Assembly: GCA_964638245.1 (NCBI GenBank)
Contig: CAZWZG010000009.1
Coordinates: forward strand, 1-37,562
Source: CAZWZG01 sp964638245
GTDB lineage: Bacteria > Pseudomonadota > Alphaproteobacteria > Rhodobacterales > Rhodobacteraceae
Reading direction: 5' to 3'
Length of the DNA: 37,562 nt
Positions within the stretch are counted from its first letter, which is position 1. Each line of letters starts with the position of its first letter. The translations under genes and the position numbers were made by a program. Under the pieces are notes generated by a model, which was not told where the DNA came from, did no database searches, and saw nothing but the letters and a program-made list of their open reading frames with translations. Shown here piece by piece: positions 16,856-24,185 of this stretch.

Positions 16856-17583
16856 GAGGCCGCCACCCGCCTGCCACCGAGGTAGATTTCGCCAACAACC
16901 TTGTCGTTCAAAAGCGTCTCACAAGTCCCGTCGACCTGATTGCGCCCTTCGGCAAGGATGTAGCAATAGTCCGACAAGCGCATCGCCTGATTGACGTTCT
17001 GTTCCACCAATAGGATCGAAACGCCCGTCTCGGTCAGCGCGCGCGCCTGCTCCAGCACCTCTTGCGCGGCCTTGGGCGATAGCCCCGCCGACGGCTCGTC
17101 CATCAGGATCAATCGCGGTTCGGCAGCCAGCGCCATTGCAACAGCCAGAAATTGCCTCTGCCCGCCCGACAGGGAGCCAGCCTTGTCGCGCTGTTTGTCA
17201 GCCAAGGCCGGGAATTGGGTGAACAAGCGTTCCAATACGCGCGGCGCATCGACATCCGCGCGACCCAGCGCAAGATCAAGGTTCTGGCGGATTGTCAGGC
17301 TTCGAAAAATGTTATCGTTTTGAGGGACATAGGCGATCCGATGGGCAGCAAGACGATCAGTGCGCAGGCCTGTGATATCCTGCCCTTCGAACGTCACGTG
17401 TCCCGAACTGACTGGCACGAGACCCGCGATCGCCTTGATCAAGGTCGACTTACCCGCGCCATTGGGTCCGATGATCAACGTGATCTGGCTGGCTTTGGCG
17501 GTGAGCGAGACATCCCGCAGGATCGGCAGGTCCGGTACATATCCCGCTGTCACGGCGCTAGCGTGCAAAACGATCTCAGGCAT
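16852..17583 (-). CDS. LivF-like ABC transporter ATP-binding protein
   Basis: One of two ATPases of the importer, 243 residues. Walker A is GPNGAGKST (39-47), the Q-loop is in YVPQNDNIF, the ABC signature is LSGGQ (138-142), Walker B is LILMDEP (158-164), and the switch His position is occupied by the LivF-type LLVEQN motif. The ATG at 17583 overlaps the livG stop by 8 nt (ATGCCTGA). In the assembly this frame reads on through the N-run into the 5' part of livG, giving an apparent 458-residue fusion; that is a gap artefact. Confidence 0.93.
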   Translation of the reverse strand: MPEIVLHASAVTAGYVPDLPILRDVSLTAKASQITLIIGPNGAGKSTLIKAIAGLVPVSSGHVTFEGQDITGLRTDRLAAHRIAYVPQNDNIFRSLTIRQNLDLALGRADVDAPRVLERLFTQFPALADKQRDKAGSLSGGQRQFLAVAMALAAEPRLILMDEPSAGLSPKAAQEVLEQARALTETGVSILLVEQNVNQAMRLSDYCYILAEGRNQVDGTCETLLNDKVVGEIYLGGRRVAAS

Positions 17584-18228
17584 CGGCGCGCGCTCCAAGA
17601 TAGGCGTCGAGCAGAACCGGGTTCGCAAGCGCCTCTTCGCTTGTGCCTTCAAACACCACTTTGCCCTCGGACANNNNNNNNNNNNNNNNNNNNNNNNNNN
17701 NNNNNNNNNNNNNNNNNNNNNNNNNNNNNNNNNNNNNNNNNNNNNNNNNNNNNNNNNNNNNNNNNNNNNNNNNCCCGCCGGATGGTCGGCCAAGGAGGCA
17801 AGTGTCACGAAATCGAGCACCTCCAACGCTTTCTTCCGGATCGCGGCTTCCTGCTCTTTCATGCGTGCGCGCGCAAGGAACGGCCCGGCGACCGTTTCGC
17901 CGATCTGCCCATTGGGCGCGAGCATGACGTTTTCCAAAACGCTCATCCGCGCGAACGGACGCGGGATCTGGAATGTGCGTCCAAGCCCTTGTGCAAACAG
18001 CCGGTCGGGGGACATGGCAGTGACATCCTGCCCGTCAAGGCGGACCGACCCGCTATCGGGTTTCAACGCTCCGGTCAGAAGGTTGAACAGCGTCGACTTC
18101 CCAGCGCCATTGGGCCCAATCAGCCCGGTGATCGCGCCGCGTCTGATTTCGAGCGATACCGTATCGACCGCGCGCAACTCTCCGAAGCTTCGGCTGAGGC
18201 CGTCGATGGACAGGATCGCGTCAGCCAC
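17576..18228 (-). CDS. LivG-like ABC transporter ATP-binding protein, interrupted by an assembly gap
   Basis: The second ATPase of the importer. The first 151 residues are visible, with Walker A GPNGAGKST (38-46) and the Q-loop region GRTFQIPRPF. After the 100-N run the last 32 codons (…GKVVFEGTSEEALANP…) continue in a different frame and end at a TGA at 17576-17578. The ABC signature and Walker B must lie in the gap. From normal LivG length (about 250 residues) roughly 200 bp are missing, and the length must be 2 modulo 3 for an intact gene, so 100 N is not the true size. The start overlaps the AKR stop by 8 nt. Confidence 0.88.
17674..17773. other. Assembly gap (100 N) inside the livG-like gene
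   Basis: Exactly 100 N. The livG coding frame upstream and downstream differ if 100 is taken literally, so the real gap length is not 100. This produces a false livG-livF fusion frame. Confidence 0.97.
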
Positions 18229-19297
18229 GCCCCAACACCTTGTCGTCCGGTTTGGTGTTGAGGTTGTATTTCATGATCTGGCCGTGGCGCCCGCTACGGT
18301 CCCGCTCCAAACCAAAAACGGGGCCCTCCGGACCCGATGCACCCTCTAGAAGTCCGTCGATCGCCGCGCGATCCGCGTCATCAAGCGAAAAGTCGAACAC
18401 CTCAAGTGTGAGGGGCAAGTGTCGTGCCGTCCGGGCGCCCACGATCGCAGCACCAACCTGGGGGCGATCTAATACCCAACGCGTAGCGACGCTCGACAAA
18501 GACACTCCATGCTTGCCGCCAATGGACTTGAGGATGCCGAGCAAACGCTGAAACACCTCCCATGGCCCAAGTTCATCGATGATCAGGCGGTACTTGATCA
18601 GGCTGCGGTTCTCAAAGGCAAACCCGGGGTCCGGTTTGCCCAACCAGTTCTCCGTCAGAAATCCGCCCGCCAACGTCCCGTAGCAAAGAAGCTTCAAGCC
18701 GTTTGCCGCCGCCCAGTCCGTCAGGCCATTCTCCGGGCGGCGATCCAGGAGCGAGTATTGCACCTGCGTGGAAACAAGCTCTGCACCGGCGTCGAGAAAG
18801 GGTTGCGTCTCGGCGACATCCCAGTTCGTAACGCCAATATGAGCGACCTTGCCCTTTTCCTGGCATCGCATCAGGGTTTCCATGCCGATCATCGGATCGC
18901 CCAGCGCAAGGTCCCACCAGAAGTACTGCACAAGGTGCAGTTGCTCGATCTGAAGCCGCTTGAGCGATCGGTCGATAATCGCCTCGATATCAGCGGGTTG
19001 TACGCGTTCGAGCAAACCAAGATCAGGCACCAGCTTGGTGTGCACGCGGGCACGCGACGCCACCTCAGCACCTCGGCGGCGGCGGACATCGGCAATGAAA
19101 TCGCCGATCATTTCCTCAACGCCAACGTAGATATCCGCGCAATCATACGTCGTGATCCCGGCATCCAGAAAAGCCTCCATGTCGCGCACGGATTCCGAGC
19201 GGTCCACGGGGCCGTGGTCTCCGGCCAGTTGCCAGCCGCCCTTGATGACCCGTGAAATTTCGTAGCCCGGGCGGAGGTCGATCGTTTCCACCGTCAT
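18221..19297 (-). CDS. Aldo/keto reductase with altered active-site His
   Basis: An NAD(P)H-dependent oxidoreductase of the AKR superfamily with a TIM-barrel fold, 358 residues. Three of the four catalytic residues are in place: D52 and Y57 (YDCADIY) and K88 (HTKLV). The usual active-site His (Q-x-H-W) is replaced by Phe: the strand reads LVQYFWWD, with F126 where the related fusion protein at 19787 has His in LLQFHWW. The C-terminal cofactor-binding region (GAAIVGARTARHL) is present. A roughly 30-residue Gly/Arg/Lys-rich tail follows the barrel. The gene overlaps its upstream neighbour by 4 nt and livG by 8 nt, so it is co-transcribed with the transporter. Activity and substrate unknown. Confidence 0.9.
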   Translation of the reverse strand: MTVETIDLRPGYEISRVIKGGWQLAGDHGPVDRSESVRDMEAFLDAGITTYDCADIYVGVEEMIGDFIADVRRRRGAEVASRARVHTKLVPDLGLLERVQPADIEAIIDRSLKRLQIEQLHLVQYFWWDLALGDPMIGMETLMRCQEKGKVAHIGVTNWDVAETQPFLDAGAELVSTQVQYSLLDRRPENGLTDWAAANGLKLLCYGTLAGGFLTENWLGKPDPGFAFENRSLIKYRLIIDELGPWEVFQRLLGILKSIGGKHGVSLSSVATRWVLDRPQVGAAIVGARTARHLPLTLEVFDFSLDDADRAAIDGLLEGASGPEGPVFGLERDRSGRHGQIMKYNLNTKPDDKVLGRG

Positions 19298-19704
19298 TCT
19301 GTGCCCGGTTTCCAGTGGGGCGTCCTACGCGCATTGGGCAATCCGGTCGTCCCCTCATGCGTGAAAAGACGCTTTTCAAGACGCGTGATGCGGAACCTGC
19401 CGCCACAATGGGGATCAGGACAGGCGACCTCTGCATCTGTGCTCATCCAATCGCTGGGGTCCGTTTCCCGCTGCTTGGCTGGCAAAAGAGGCAAGAGCGC
19501 CGCCAGCGCGTACATCGACACCTTTGTGCCCGCCTCGAACACCAGCGTTTCGCCCTCAACACGAAAACTTTCGCCCTCGACATGGCGGCAAACGGGCGTG
19601 CGTCCGTCAAGGACGGTCTCGACCTTCAAGTCATACAGCCAGAAGTCCCCGCCCCGGTCGCCCGCCGTCATCATCCCCCTTTCGCTGGACCTCGCCCAGC
19701 GCAT
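19294..19704 (-). CDS. Small TIGR04076-like protein, first gene of the Liv/AKR operon
   Basis: A 136-residue protein. The central part (YDLKVETVLDG…C39…GESFRVEGETLVF, then an Ala/Leu-rich helix ending in LLPLLPAKQR, then CPDPHC) resembles the small TIGR04076 family, whose function is not known; this assignment is from memory of the pattern and is moderate. Cysteines C39, C95 and C100 could bind metal. I start at the ATG at 19704, which has GGGGAG 8 nt upstream; a TTG at 19746 and ATGs at 19674/19671 are alternatives. It is divergent from the AKR-Rid fusion gene across about 82 bp and overlaps the AKR gene by 4 nt. Confidence 0.7.
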   Translation of the reverse strand: MRWARSSERGMMTAGDRGGDFWLYDLKVETVLDGRTPVCRHVEGESFRVEGETLVFEAGTKVSMYALAALLPLLPAKQRETDPSDWMSTDAEVACPDPHCGGRFRITRLEKRLFTHEGTTGLPNARRTPHWKPGTE

Positions 19705-19786
19705 CGTCTTATCTCCCCACGTTAGAGCATGTGGCGCGGCCCTCAAGGACCTTTCGCCGCCGCCCCGTCACAGATTGGACCACGAT

Positions 19787-21250
19787 ATGGACACACGCCA
19801 GACCCCTGAACGGTTTCGCCTCTCGAACCGGCTGGAGATTTCGCGGGTTTTGACGGGTTTGTGGCAGGTCGCGGATATAGAGAAAGACGGAACGACAATT
19901 GATCCCGAAGTTGGCGCAGGTTGGCTTGGGGACTATGTCGCGCAGGGCTTTGATACGTTCGATATGGCCGATCACTATGGCAGTGCCGAGATCATTGCCG
20001 GACGGCTACTGGCCAAAAGCAGCACGCCGAAGCCGCTCGTTTTCACCAAATGGTGCCCGGCTCCCGGGCCGATGACAGCTGACGTCGTGCGGGCGGGGGT
20101 ACAGGAACGGCTGGACCGGCTGGGCACCGAGTGCGTCGATCTTCTACAGTTCCATTGGTGGAGCTTTCAGCACCCGGCGTGGCTGGATGCCTTGCATGAA
20201 ATGTCCGCCCTGCGGGACGAAGGCGTCATTGGCGAGATTGGCGTGACAAACTTCGACGCTGCGCATCTGCAAATAGCGCTTTCGGACGGTATCCCGCTTC
20301 GGACCAATCAGGTTTCGTTTTCTCTGGTCGACCGCCGCGCGGCGGGTCCGCTGACCGAGCTTTGCGACCTAACTCGGACCAAGCTTTTGGCATATGGGAC
20401 GCTCTGCGGCGGGTTCCTTTCCGAACGGTGGCTGGACAAACCCGAACCCACCGACCTCACCGACTGGTCAAAGATGAAATACAAGCGCTTCATCGACACA
20501 ACGGGCGGCTGGGCCGGGTTCCAAGGCATACTCGCTGCCGCCGCTGAAATCGGGAAAAAACACGGTGCATCGATCTCGAACGTGGCGAGCCGTTGGGTGT
20601 TGGAGCATTCCTCGGTGGCCGGTGTGATCGTCGGTGCGCGGCTTGGGGAGGCGATGCACGCCACCGACAACCTACGACTGTTCGACTTTGCACTCGACGC
20701 CGAAGACCATGACCGCCTGTCTGATGCGTTTGCGGCGACGCGCCCGGTTCCGGGTGATTGTGGCGACGAGTACCGCCAACCTCCGTTCCTTACGGCGTCG
20801 GGCGATCTCAGTCACCACCTCGACACCATGCCCCTGCCCCATCAGGCCGAGCCCCACGCGTTTCGAGCGGGCGATCAATCCGTCCTGAGCGGTTCCAAAT
20901 GGGAAGACATCGCGGGCTATGCGCGCGCACAGAGGATCGGAAACCGCATCCTTGTCTCCGGCACAACAGCTACGGCGGGATCTGACCGCGTTGTTGCGAC
21001 CGATGATGCTGGAGCCCAGACGACCTTCGTTCTGGACAAGATCATGGCCGCGTTGAGCGCGCTTGGTGCTAAGGCAGAAGATGTCGTTCGCACGCGGATC
21101 TACATCGTCGATGAAGCCGACGTCGAAGCGGTGTCGCTGGCCCATGGCCGCGTTTTTGGAGCGATCAAACCCGCCAACACCCTTGTGGTCGTTGCGGGCC
21201 TCATCGGTGGATACCGGGTCGAAATCGAAGCCGAGGCGGTGTTGCCCTAA
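19787..21250 (+). CDS. Aldo/keto reductase - Rid (RidA/YjgF-like) fusion protein
   Basis: A single 487-residue frame with two domains. Residues 12-320 form an aldo/keto reductase with the full tetrad D59, Y64, K88 and H123 (DMADHYG, FTKWC, LLQFHWW) and cofactor motif VIVGARLGEA. After a linker (about 325-368), residues 370-487 form a Rid/YjgF domain (ILVSGTTAT, EDVVRTRIYIVDEADV, the terminal VEIEAEAVLP). The Arg that catalyses imine hydrolysis in archetypal RidA is replaced by Asn (N464 in PANTLV), so it should belong to the non-archetypal Rid subfamilies. The ATG at 19787 has no strong ribosome-binding site; upstream frame is antisense to the divergent gene. The stop overlaps that of the facing siderophore-interacting gene by 4 nt. 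The domain pairing suggests consecutive steps on an imine/carbonyl substrate, an inference. Confidence 0.92.
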   Translation: MDTRQTPERFRLSNRLEISRVLTGLWQVADIEKDGTTIDPEVGAGWLGDYVAQGFDTFDMADHYGSAEIIAGRLLAKSSTPKPLVFTKWCPAPGPMTADVVRAGVQERLDRLGTECVDLLQFHWWSFQHPAWLDALHEMSALRDEGVIGEIGVTNFDAAHLQIALSDGIPLRTNQVSFSLVDRRAAGPLTELCDLTRTKLLAYGTLCGGFLSERWLDKPEPTDLTDWSKMKYKRFIDTTGGWAGFQGILAAAAEIGKKHGASISNVASRWVLEHSSVAGVIVGARLGEAMHATDNLRLFDFALDAEDHDRLSDAFAATRPVPGDCGDEYRQPPFLTASGDLSHHLDTMPLPHQAEPHAFRAGDQSVLSGSKWEDIAGYARAQRIGNRILVSGTTATAGSDRVVATDDAGAQTTFVLDKIMAALSALGAKAEDVVRTRIYIVDEADVEAVSLAHGRVFGAIKPANTLVVVAGLIGGYRVEIEAEAVLP

Positions 21251-22062
21251 CCCTCGGCGCGCTTCATTTTCTGGTGCTCGTCCTCGACCAGACCGATTTT
21301 CCAATAGCCGGAAATGTAGGTGTCGGCGCGGGGAACTTCCTTTTCCTGATGCAAGAAGGCTCGCAGGCTACGGATCACACCGCTTTCGCCCGCGATACAG
21401 GTCTGAACACGCCCCTCCGGCCAGTCCAACTCGCGCACGAAAGCCTCTTGGCGGTCTGACGTTTCATGCGGATCAGCATGGACAAGCCAATGAACATCGA
21501 AACCGTCCGGGATAGCAAGGTCCTGTCGGTCGTCCTCAGACGTCACTTCGAAGATCGCAATCCCCTTGGCATCCCGTGGCATCGCCTCAAACGTCGCTGC
21601 AGCCACCGGGATGGCCGATGGATCAGCGGCGACAAGATACCAATCGGCGGTGAAATCCATAACCTTTGGCACGCTCGGCCCCATGAAGCCCAAGAAGTCG
21701 CCTTCGCTGGCATTCATTGCCCAACGCGACGCAGGGCCGTTGTCCCCATGGGCCACGAAATCGATGTCCAATTCCTGACTGTCAGCGCGATAGGCGCGCA
21801 CCGTGTAGGTCCGACGCGTCGGGGCAGGCCCGTCAACAAGCCGTTTGGCAAACGCCTCTCGGGTTTCGTCGGGTTCCGGGATCAAAAGCTTGCAATTCCC
21901 GCCCTCTCGCCCCTCCGGAAACCCTTCGAGTGTAGGGCCGGCAAAGGTGACGCGGATCATGTTGGGGGTTAGGTACCAGGCCCGCTTGACGCTCAAAAGC
22001 CTGGGCGAGGGACGCCCCGTCGCAGCGCGGACCGAATTCTTGACCGTTTTCAGCAGACCCAT
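21247..22062 (-). CDS. Siderophore-interacting protein (NAD(P)H-dependent ferric-siderophore reductase)
   Basis: A cytoplasmic flavin reductase of the SIP/ViuB family, 271 residues, which reduces ferric siderophores to release iron. The FAD-binding motif RTYTVR (84-89), the HGDNGPASRWA block (105-115), the NAD(P)H-domain segments YLVAADPSAIP and GESGVIRSLRAFL, and the C-terminal GYWKIG are all typical. The ATG at 22062 is preferred, with GAGGAGG 6 nt upstream; the frame stays open to 22158. It is divergent from a tandem NTF2-like gene, sharing a region with a 17-bp palindrome, and lies 2 kb from a DUF2218 gene, a domain that I recall being associated with SIP proteins. No siderophore uptake genes are adjacent. 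Confidence 0.93.
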   Translation of the reverse strand: MGLLKTVKNSVRAATGRPSPRLLSVKRAWYLTPNMIRVTFAGPTLEGFPEGREGGNCKLLIPEPDETREAFAKRLVDGPAPTRRTYTVRAYRADSQELDIDFVAHGDNGPASRWAMNASEGDFLGFMGPSVPKVMDFTADWYLVAADPSAIPVAAATFEAMPRDAKGIAIFEVTSEDDRQDLAIPDGFDVHWLVHADPHETSDRQEAFVRELDWPEGRVQTCIAGESGVIRSLRAFLHQEKEVPRADTYISGYWKIGLVEDEHQKMKRAEG

Positions 22063-22119
22063 GATGGCCTCCTCGCATAAATCCTGATTGTTATTGTCGG
22101 AAATAGAGGTTCGAGGCCA

Positions 22120-22129
22120 ATTGCGCAAT
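22120..22129. promoter_or_regulatory. 10-bp palindrome in the SIP/NTF2 divergent promoter region
   Basis: ATTGCGCAAT is a perfect palindrome about 60 bp upstream of the SIP start on the minus strand and 20 bp from the larger palindrome. Short enough to be chance; listed because it lies in the regulatory gap. Confidence 0.25.
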
Positions 22130-22149
22130 GGTCGGATGCGAAAGTCACT

Positions 22150-22166
22150 GTTCGGCATGGCCGAAC
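22150..22166. promoter_or_regulatory. 17-bp perfect inverted repeat, candidate operator
   Basis: GTTCGGCATGGCCGAAC has 7-bp arms with a 3-bp centre. It is located in the 178-bp gap between the divergent SIP gene (start 22062) and the NTF2-like gene (start 22241), 87 bp and 75 bp from the respective starts. It could bind a dimeric regulator controlling both genes. No regulator in the window is an obvious match; the LysR gene 1 kb away has different repeats in its own promoter. Confidence 0.55.
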
Positions 22167-22240
22167 GGTTCCCTCGACAATCAAGGCGTACTGCGCCGCT
22201 ACGACGGGTGATACGTTTTCAACAACCAAAGGAGATTGAT

Positions 22241-23008
22241 TTGGGACAGGGATTGGACAACGTTCGCCGCATCTATCTTGAAGGCATCGCAGGGGGCCAG
22301 GCGCGCGAAGCCGTTTACGCCTACATCGGGCACCGCTACACGCAGCATTCAACCGGCGTTGGTGACGGCGCTGAAGGGTTCCTGGCCTTTTTTGAACCGT
22401 TCGTCGAGCGGAACCCCAAACGCGATATCCGCATCGTGCGCATTTTCGAAGATGGCCGATGGGTGTTTTGCAGCGCCTACCAATCGCTTAACGACGGCGA
22501 AGCGCAGTGGGTCACGATGGACATGTTTTTCACGGATGAGAACGGTCTGATCCTTGAGCATTGGGATACGATCGCTCCGTACGCGGCGGAGACGCTTTCG
22601 GGCAACGATATGGTAGATGGCGCATCTGAGGTGGATACCACTGCGGATGGCGAAGCCAGCAAGGCACTGATCCTGGAGTTCACCAAACAGGTTCGTCAGG
22701 AAGGCAATTTGGACAAGCTTGACGCGTTTGTGCACGAAGACCTGATCCAACACGCACCAACAATTGGCAGTGGACGCGCCGGACTAGCAGAATGGCTCGC
22801 CTCTGAAGAAGCGGGCCGCTACGACATGCTGTTCCAACTGATCGGCCAAGGGAACTTCGCGCTGACCTACGGCAAGCGCCACGCAAATGGCAAAGATATT
22901 GCCGTCTTCGATCTATACCGTGTGGAAGGCGGAAAAATCGTCGAGCACTGGATGAACGAAGAGGAAATCAGCCCGCGCGAGGCATGGGGCAATTCCGGCA
23001 AGTTCTAG
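22241..23008 (+). CDS. Tandem SnoaL/NTF2-like domain protein
   Basis: A 255-residue cytoplasmic protein made of two NTF2-like (SnoaL-type) domains, about 1-120 and 130-250. Each contains the pattern YxQHxxxxGxG…, an aromatic/acidic strand, and a terminal EHW motif (EHWDT and EHWMN). Such domains act as small-molecule isomerases, aldol catalysts or binding proteins; the reaction here is unknown. I start at the TTG at 22241 because AAAGGAG (22228-22234) lies 6 nt before it and the domain begins directly; no ATG or GTG fits. It is divergent from the SIP gene and converges on the LysR gene. An additional NTF2-like gene lies at 24514. Confidence 0.82.
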   Translation: MGQGLDNVRRIYLEGIAGGQAREAVYAYIGHRYTQHSTGVGDGAEGFLAFFEPFVERNPKRDIRIVRIFEDGRWVFCSAYQSLNDGEAQWVTMDMFFTDENGLILEHWDTIAPYAAETLSGNDMVDGASEVDTTADGEASKALILEFTKQVRQEGNLDKLDAFVHEDLIQHAPTIGSGRAGLAEWLASEEAGRYDMLFQLIGQGNFALTYGKRHANGKDIAVFDLYRVEGGKIVEHWMNEEEISPREAWGNSGKF

Positions 23009-23092
23009 TGCCTTAGTGCATCGACCAGCGGCGAGGGAATTGAGCGATAGATGGTGCGGCCAAAACGCGATCGGTCCATCGCGGCTCAACCA

Positions 23093-23977
23093 TCAACATA
23101 AATCCTGCTCAGCAAGGTATCGCACGAAAAGTAGTGTCAGGCTTTCGCGCCGGGATTTATCAGGCCACACAGCGTAGATCCCGAGCGGGCGCAGCGTCCA
23201 TTCGGGCAGAAGGCGGACCAGCGCTCCTGCCTCCTGCGCTCGCTGGGCCAGGAACGATGGCAGGATCGTCACCCCGGCATCCAGCGTTGCAAGATGATAG
23301 AGGGCGTCGATGCTATCGACTTCGATCTGTGCGTTGCCGGTTACGCTTTCCGTACGCCCGTCGGGGCCCTTGAACTCTGTCGTATCGGCCCGGTTCTTGT
23401 ATCGGATCCAATTCCAATCCTCCAAGTCCTTGGGGCTCTTTGGAGTCGGACGGTTCTCGACGTACCCTTTACCGGCGACCAGATGACGCTGTCCATCGCC
23501 AAGCTTGCATGACATCATCGAACTGTCGTCCAACCAGCCAACCCGGACATTCATGTCGAACCCATCTTCGAGAAGTCCCAGCCGGTTGTCGGTGTAGGCC
23601 ACGGAGATGGCGACGTTCGGATGCAGCTTTGTAAAAGAGGCGACCGCCGCCGACAAAGGACCCGCCGCAAGAAAGGCCGGGATCGATATCCGCAAGGCGC
23701 CGACCGGCTCCAGCGATAGCGCGTTCAACTCGTTCAGCCCGGCCTCGGCACTTCGCAACATTTCGACGACGCGGGCGTAGAACATCCGCCCCTCATTGGT
23801 CAGTGCGATCTTCCGGGTCGTGCGATGGAGGAGCGTTACGCCCAGATAGGCCTCAAGATCCGACACGGTTTCGCTGATCCGAGATGGCGACAGTCCGATC
23901 TCACTGGCCGCCGCCCGAAAGGACCCTTCATCAACCACACGCGCGAAAACGGCCATTTGTTTGAGATGATCGATCAT
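23093..23977 (-). CDS. LysR-family transcriptional regulator
   Basis: A DNA-binding regulator of 294 residues with a winged helix-turn-helix at about 3-60 (FARVVDEGSFRAAASEIGLSP, then SRISETVSDLEAYLG) and an effector-binding domain to the C-terminus, of the CrgA/DsdC-like type. The gene is divergent from the DUF2218-led run at 24186 with a 208-bp gap containing 9-bp inverted repeats, one with the spacing usual for LysR sites, so autoregulation and control of that run are likely. The effector cannot be inferred. It converges on the tandem NTF2 gene at its 3' end, separated by 84 bp in which only imperfect hairpins were seen. Confidence 0.95.
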   Translation of the reverse strand: MIDHLKQMAVFARVVDEGSFRAAASEIGLSPSRISETVSDLEAYLGVTLLHRTTRKIALTNEGRMFYARVVEMLRSAEAGLNELNALSLEPVGALRISIPAFLAAGPLSAAVASFTKLHPNVAISVAYTDNRLGLLEDGFDMNVRVGWLDDSSMMSCKLGDGQRHLVAGKGYVENRPTPKSPKDLEDWNWIRYKNRADTTEFKGPDGRTESVTGNAQIEVDSIDALYHLATLDAGVTILPSFLAQRAQEAGALVRLLPEWTLRPLGIYAVWPDKSRRESLTLLFVRYLAEQDLC

Positions 23978-24009
23978 TATTCCGTATAACGGATGAATTT
24001 TATCCTATT

Positions 24010-24027
24010 AATTCAGATTTCAGAATT
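24010..24027. promoter_or_regulatory. Imperfect inverted repeat near the LysR start
   Basis: AATTCAGATTTCAGAATT pairs at 7 of 9 positions and contains ATTTCAGAA (24017-24025), which is repeated exactly at 24112-24120. It lies about 33 bp upstream of the LysR start codon, a position suited to autorepression. Confidence 0.5.
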
Positions 24028-24091
24028 ATCGCAAGTCGCCTGTGGCCAGAGTTCTTCAAACGAGACGGACGACCGATCAGCGCGCCCATAG

Positions 24092-24120
24092 TTCTGAAAT
24101 TCCGAATTATGATTTCAGAA
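24092..24120. promoter_or_regulatory. Perfect 9-bp inverted repeat, likely LysR binding site
   Basis: TTCTGAAAT (24092-24100) and ATTTCAGAA (24112-24120) are exact inverted copies separated by 11 bp, in an AT-rich stretch about 66 bp before the DUF2218 start. LysR regulators usually bind such interrupted dyads. The right arm also occurs at 24017-24025. Confidence 0.7.
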
Positions 24121-24185
24121 ATCGGCGGATAATCAAAACAATAGCACGGCCATAGGGTTCCTTCACGCTTACGAGGAACGGCCCA

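Noticed and set aside
15926..16885. Plus-strand frame of about 320 codons opposite livH
   Set aside because: Translation is unusually Gln/Arg/His/Asp-rich, typical of antisense to a hydrophobic membrane-protein gene.
16852..18228. A continuous 458-codon minus-strand frame spanning livG and livF, as if a double ATPase
   Set aside because: It only stays open through the 100-N run. The real livG C-terminus and stop are visible in another frame at 17576-17673, and livF has its own ATG at 17583.
13712..18228. Naming the transporter a leucine/isoleucine/valine importer
   Set aside because: HAAT-family sequence alone does not define the ligand, and the AKR/Rid neighbours argue for a different substrate, so liv symbols were not assigned.
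23009..23092. Possible terminator between the converging NTF2-like and LysR genes
   Set aside because: Only imperfect pairing (GATGGT...ACCATC with internal mismatches) and no T-run was found.
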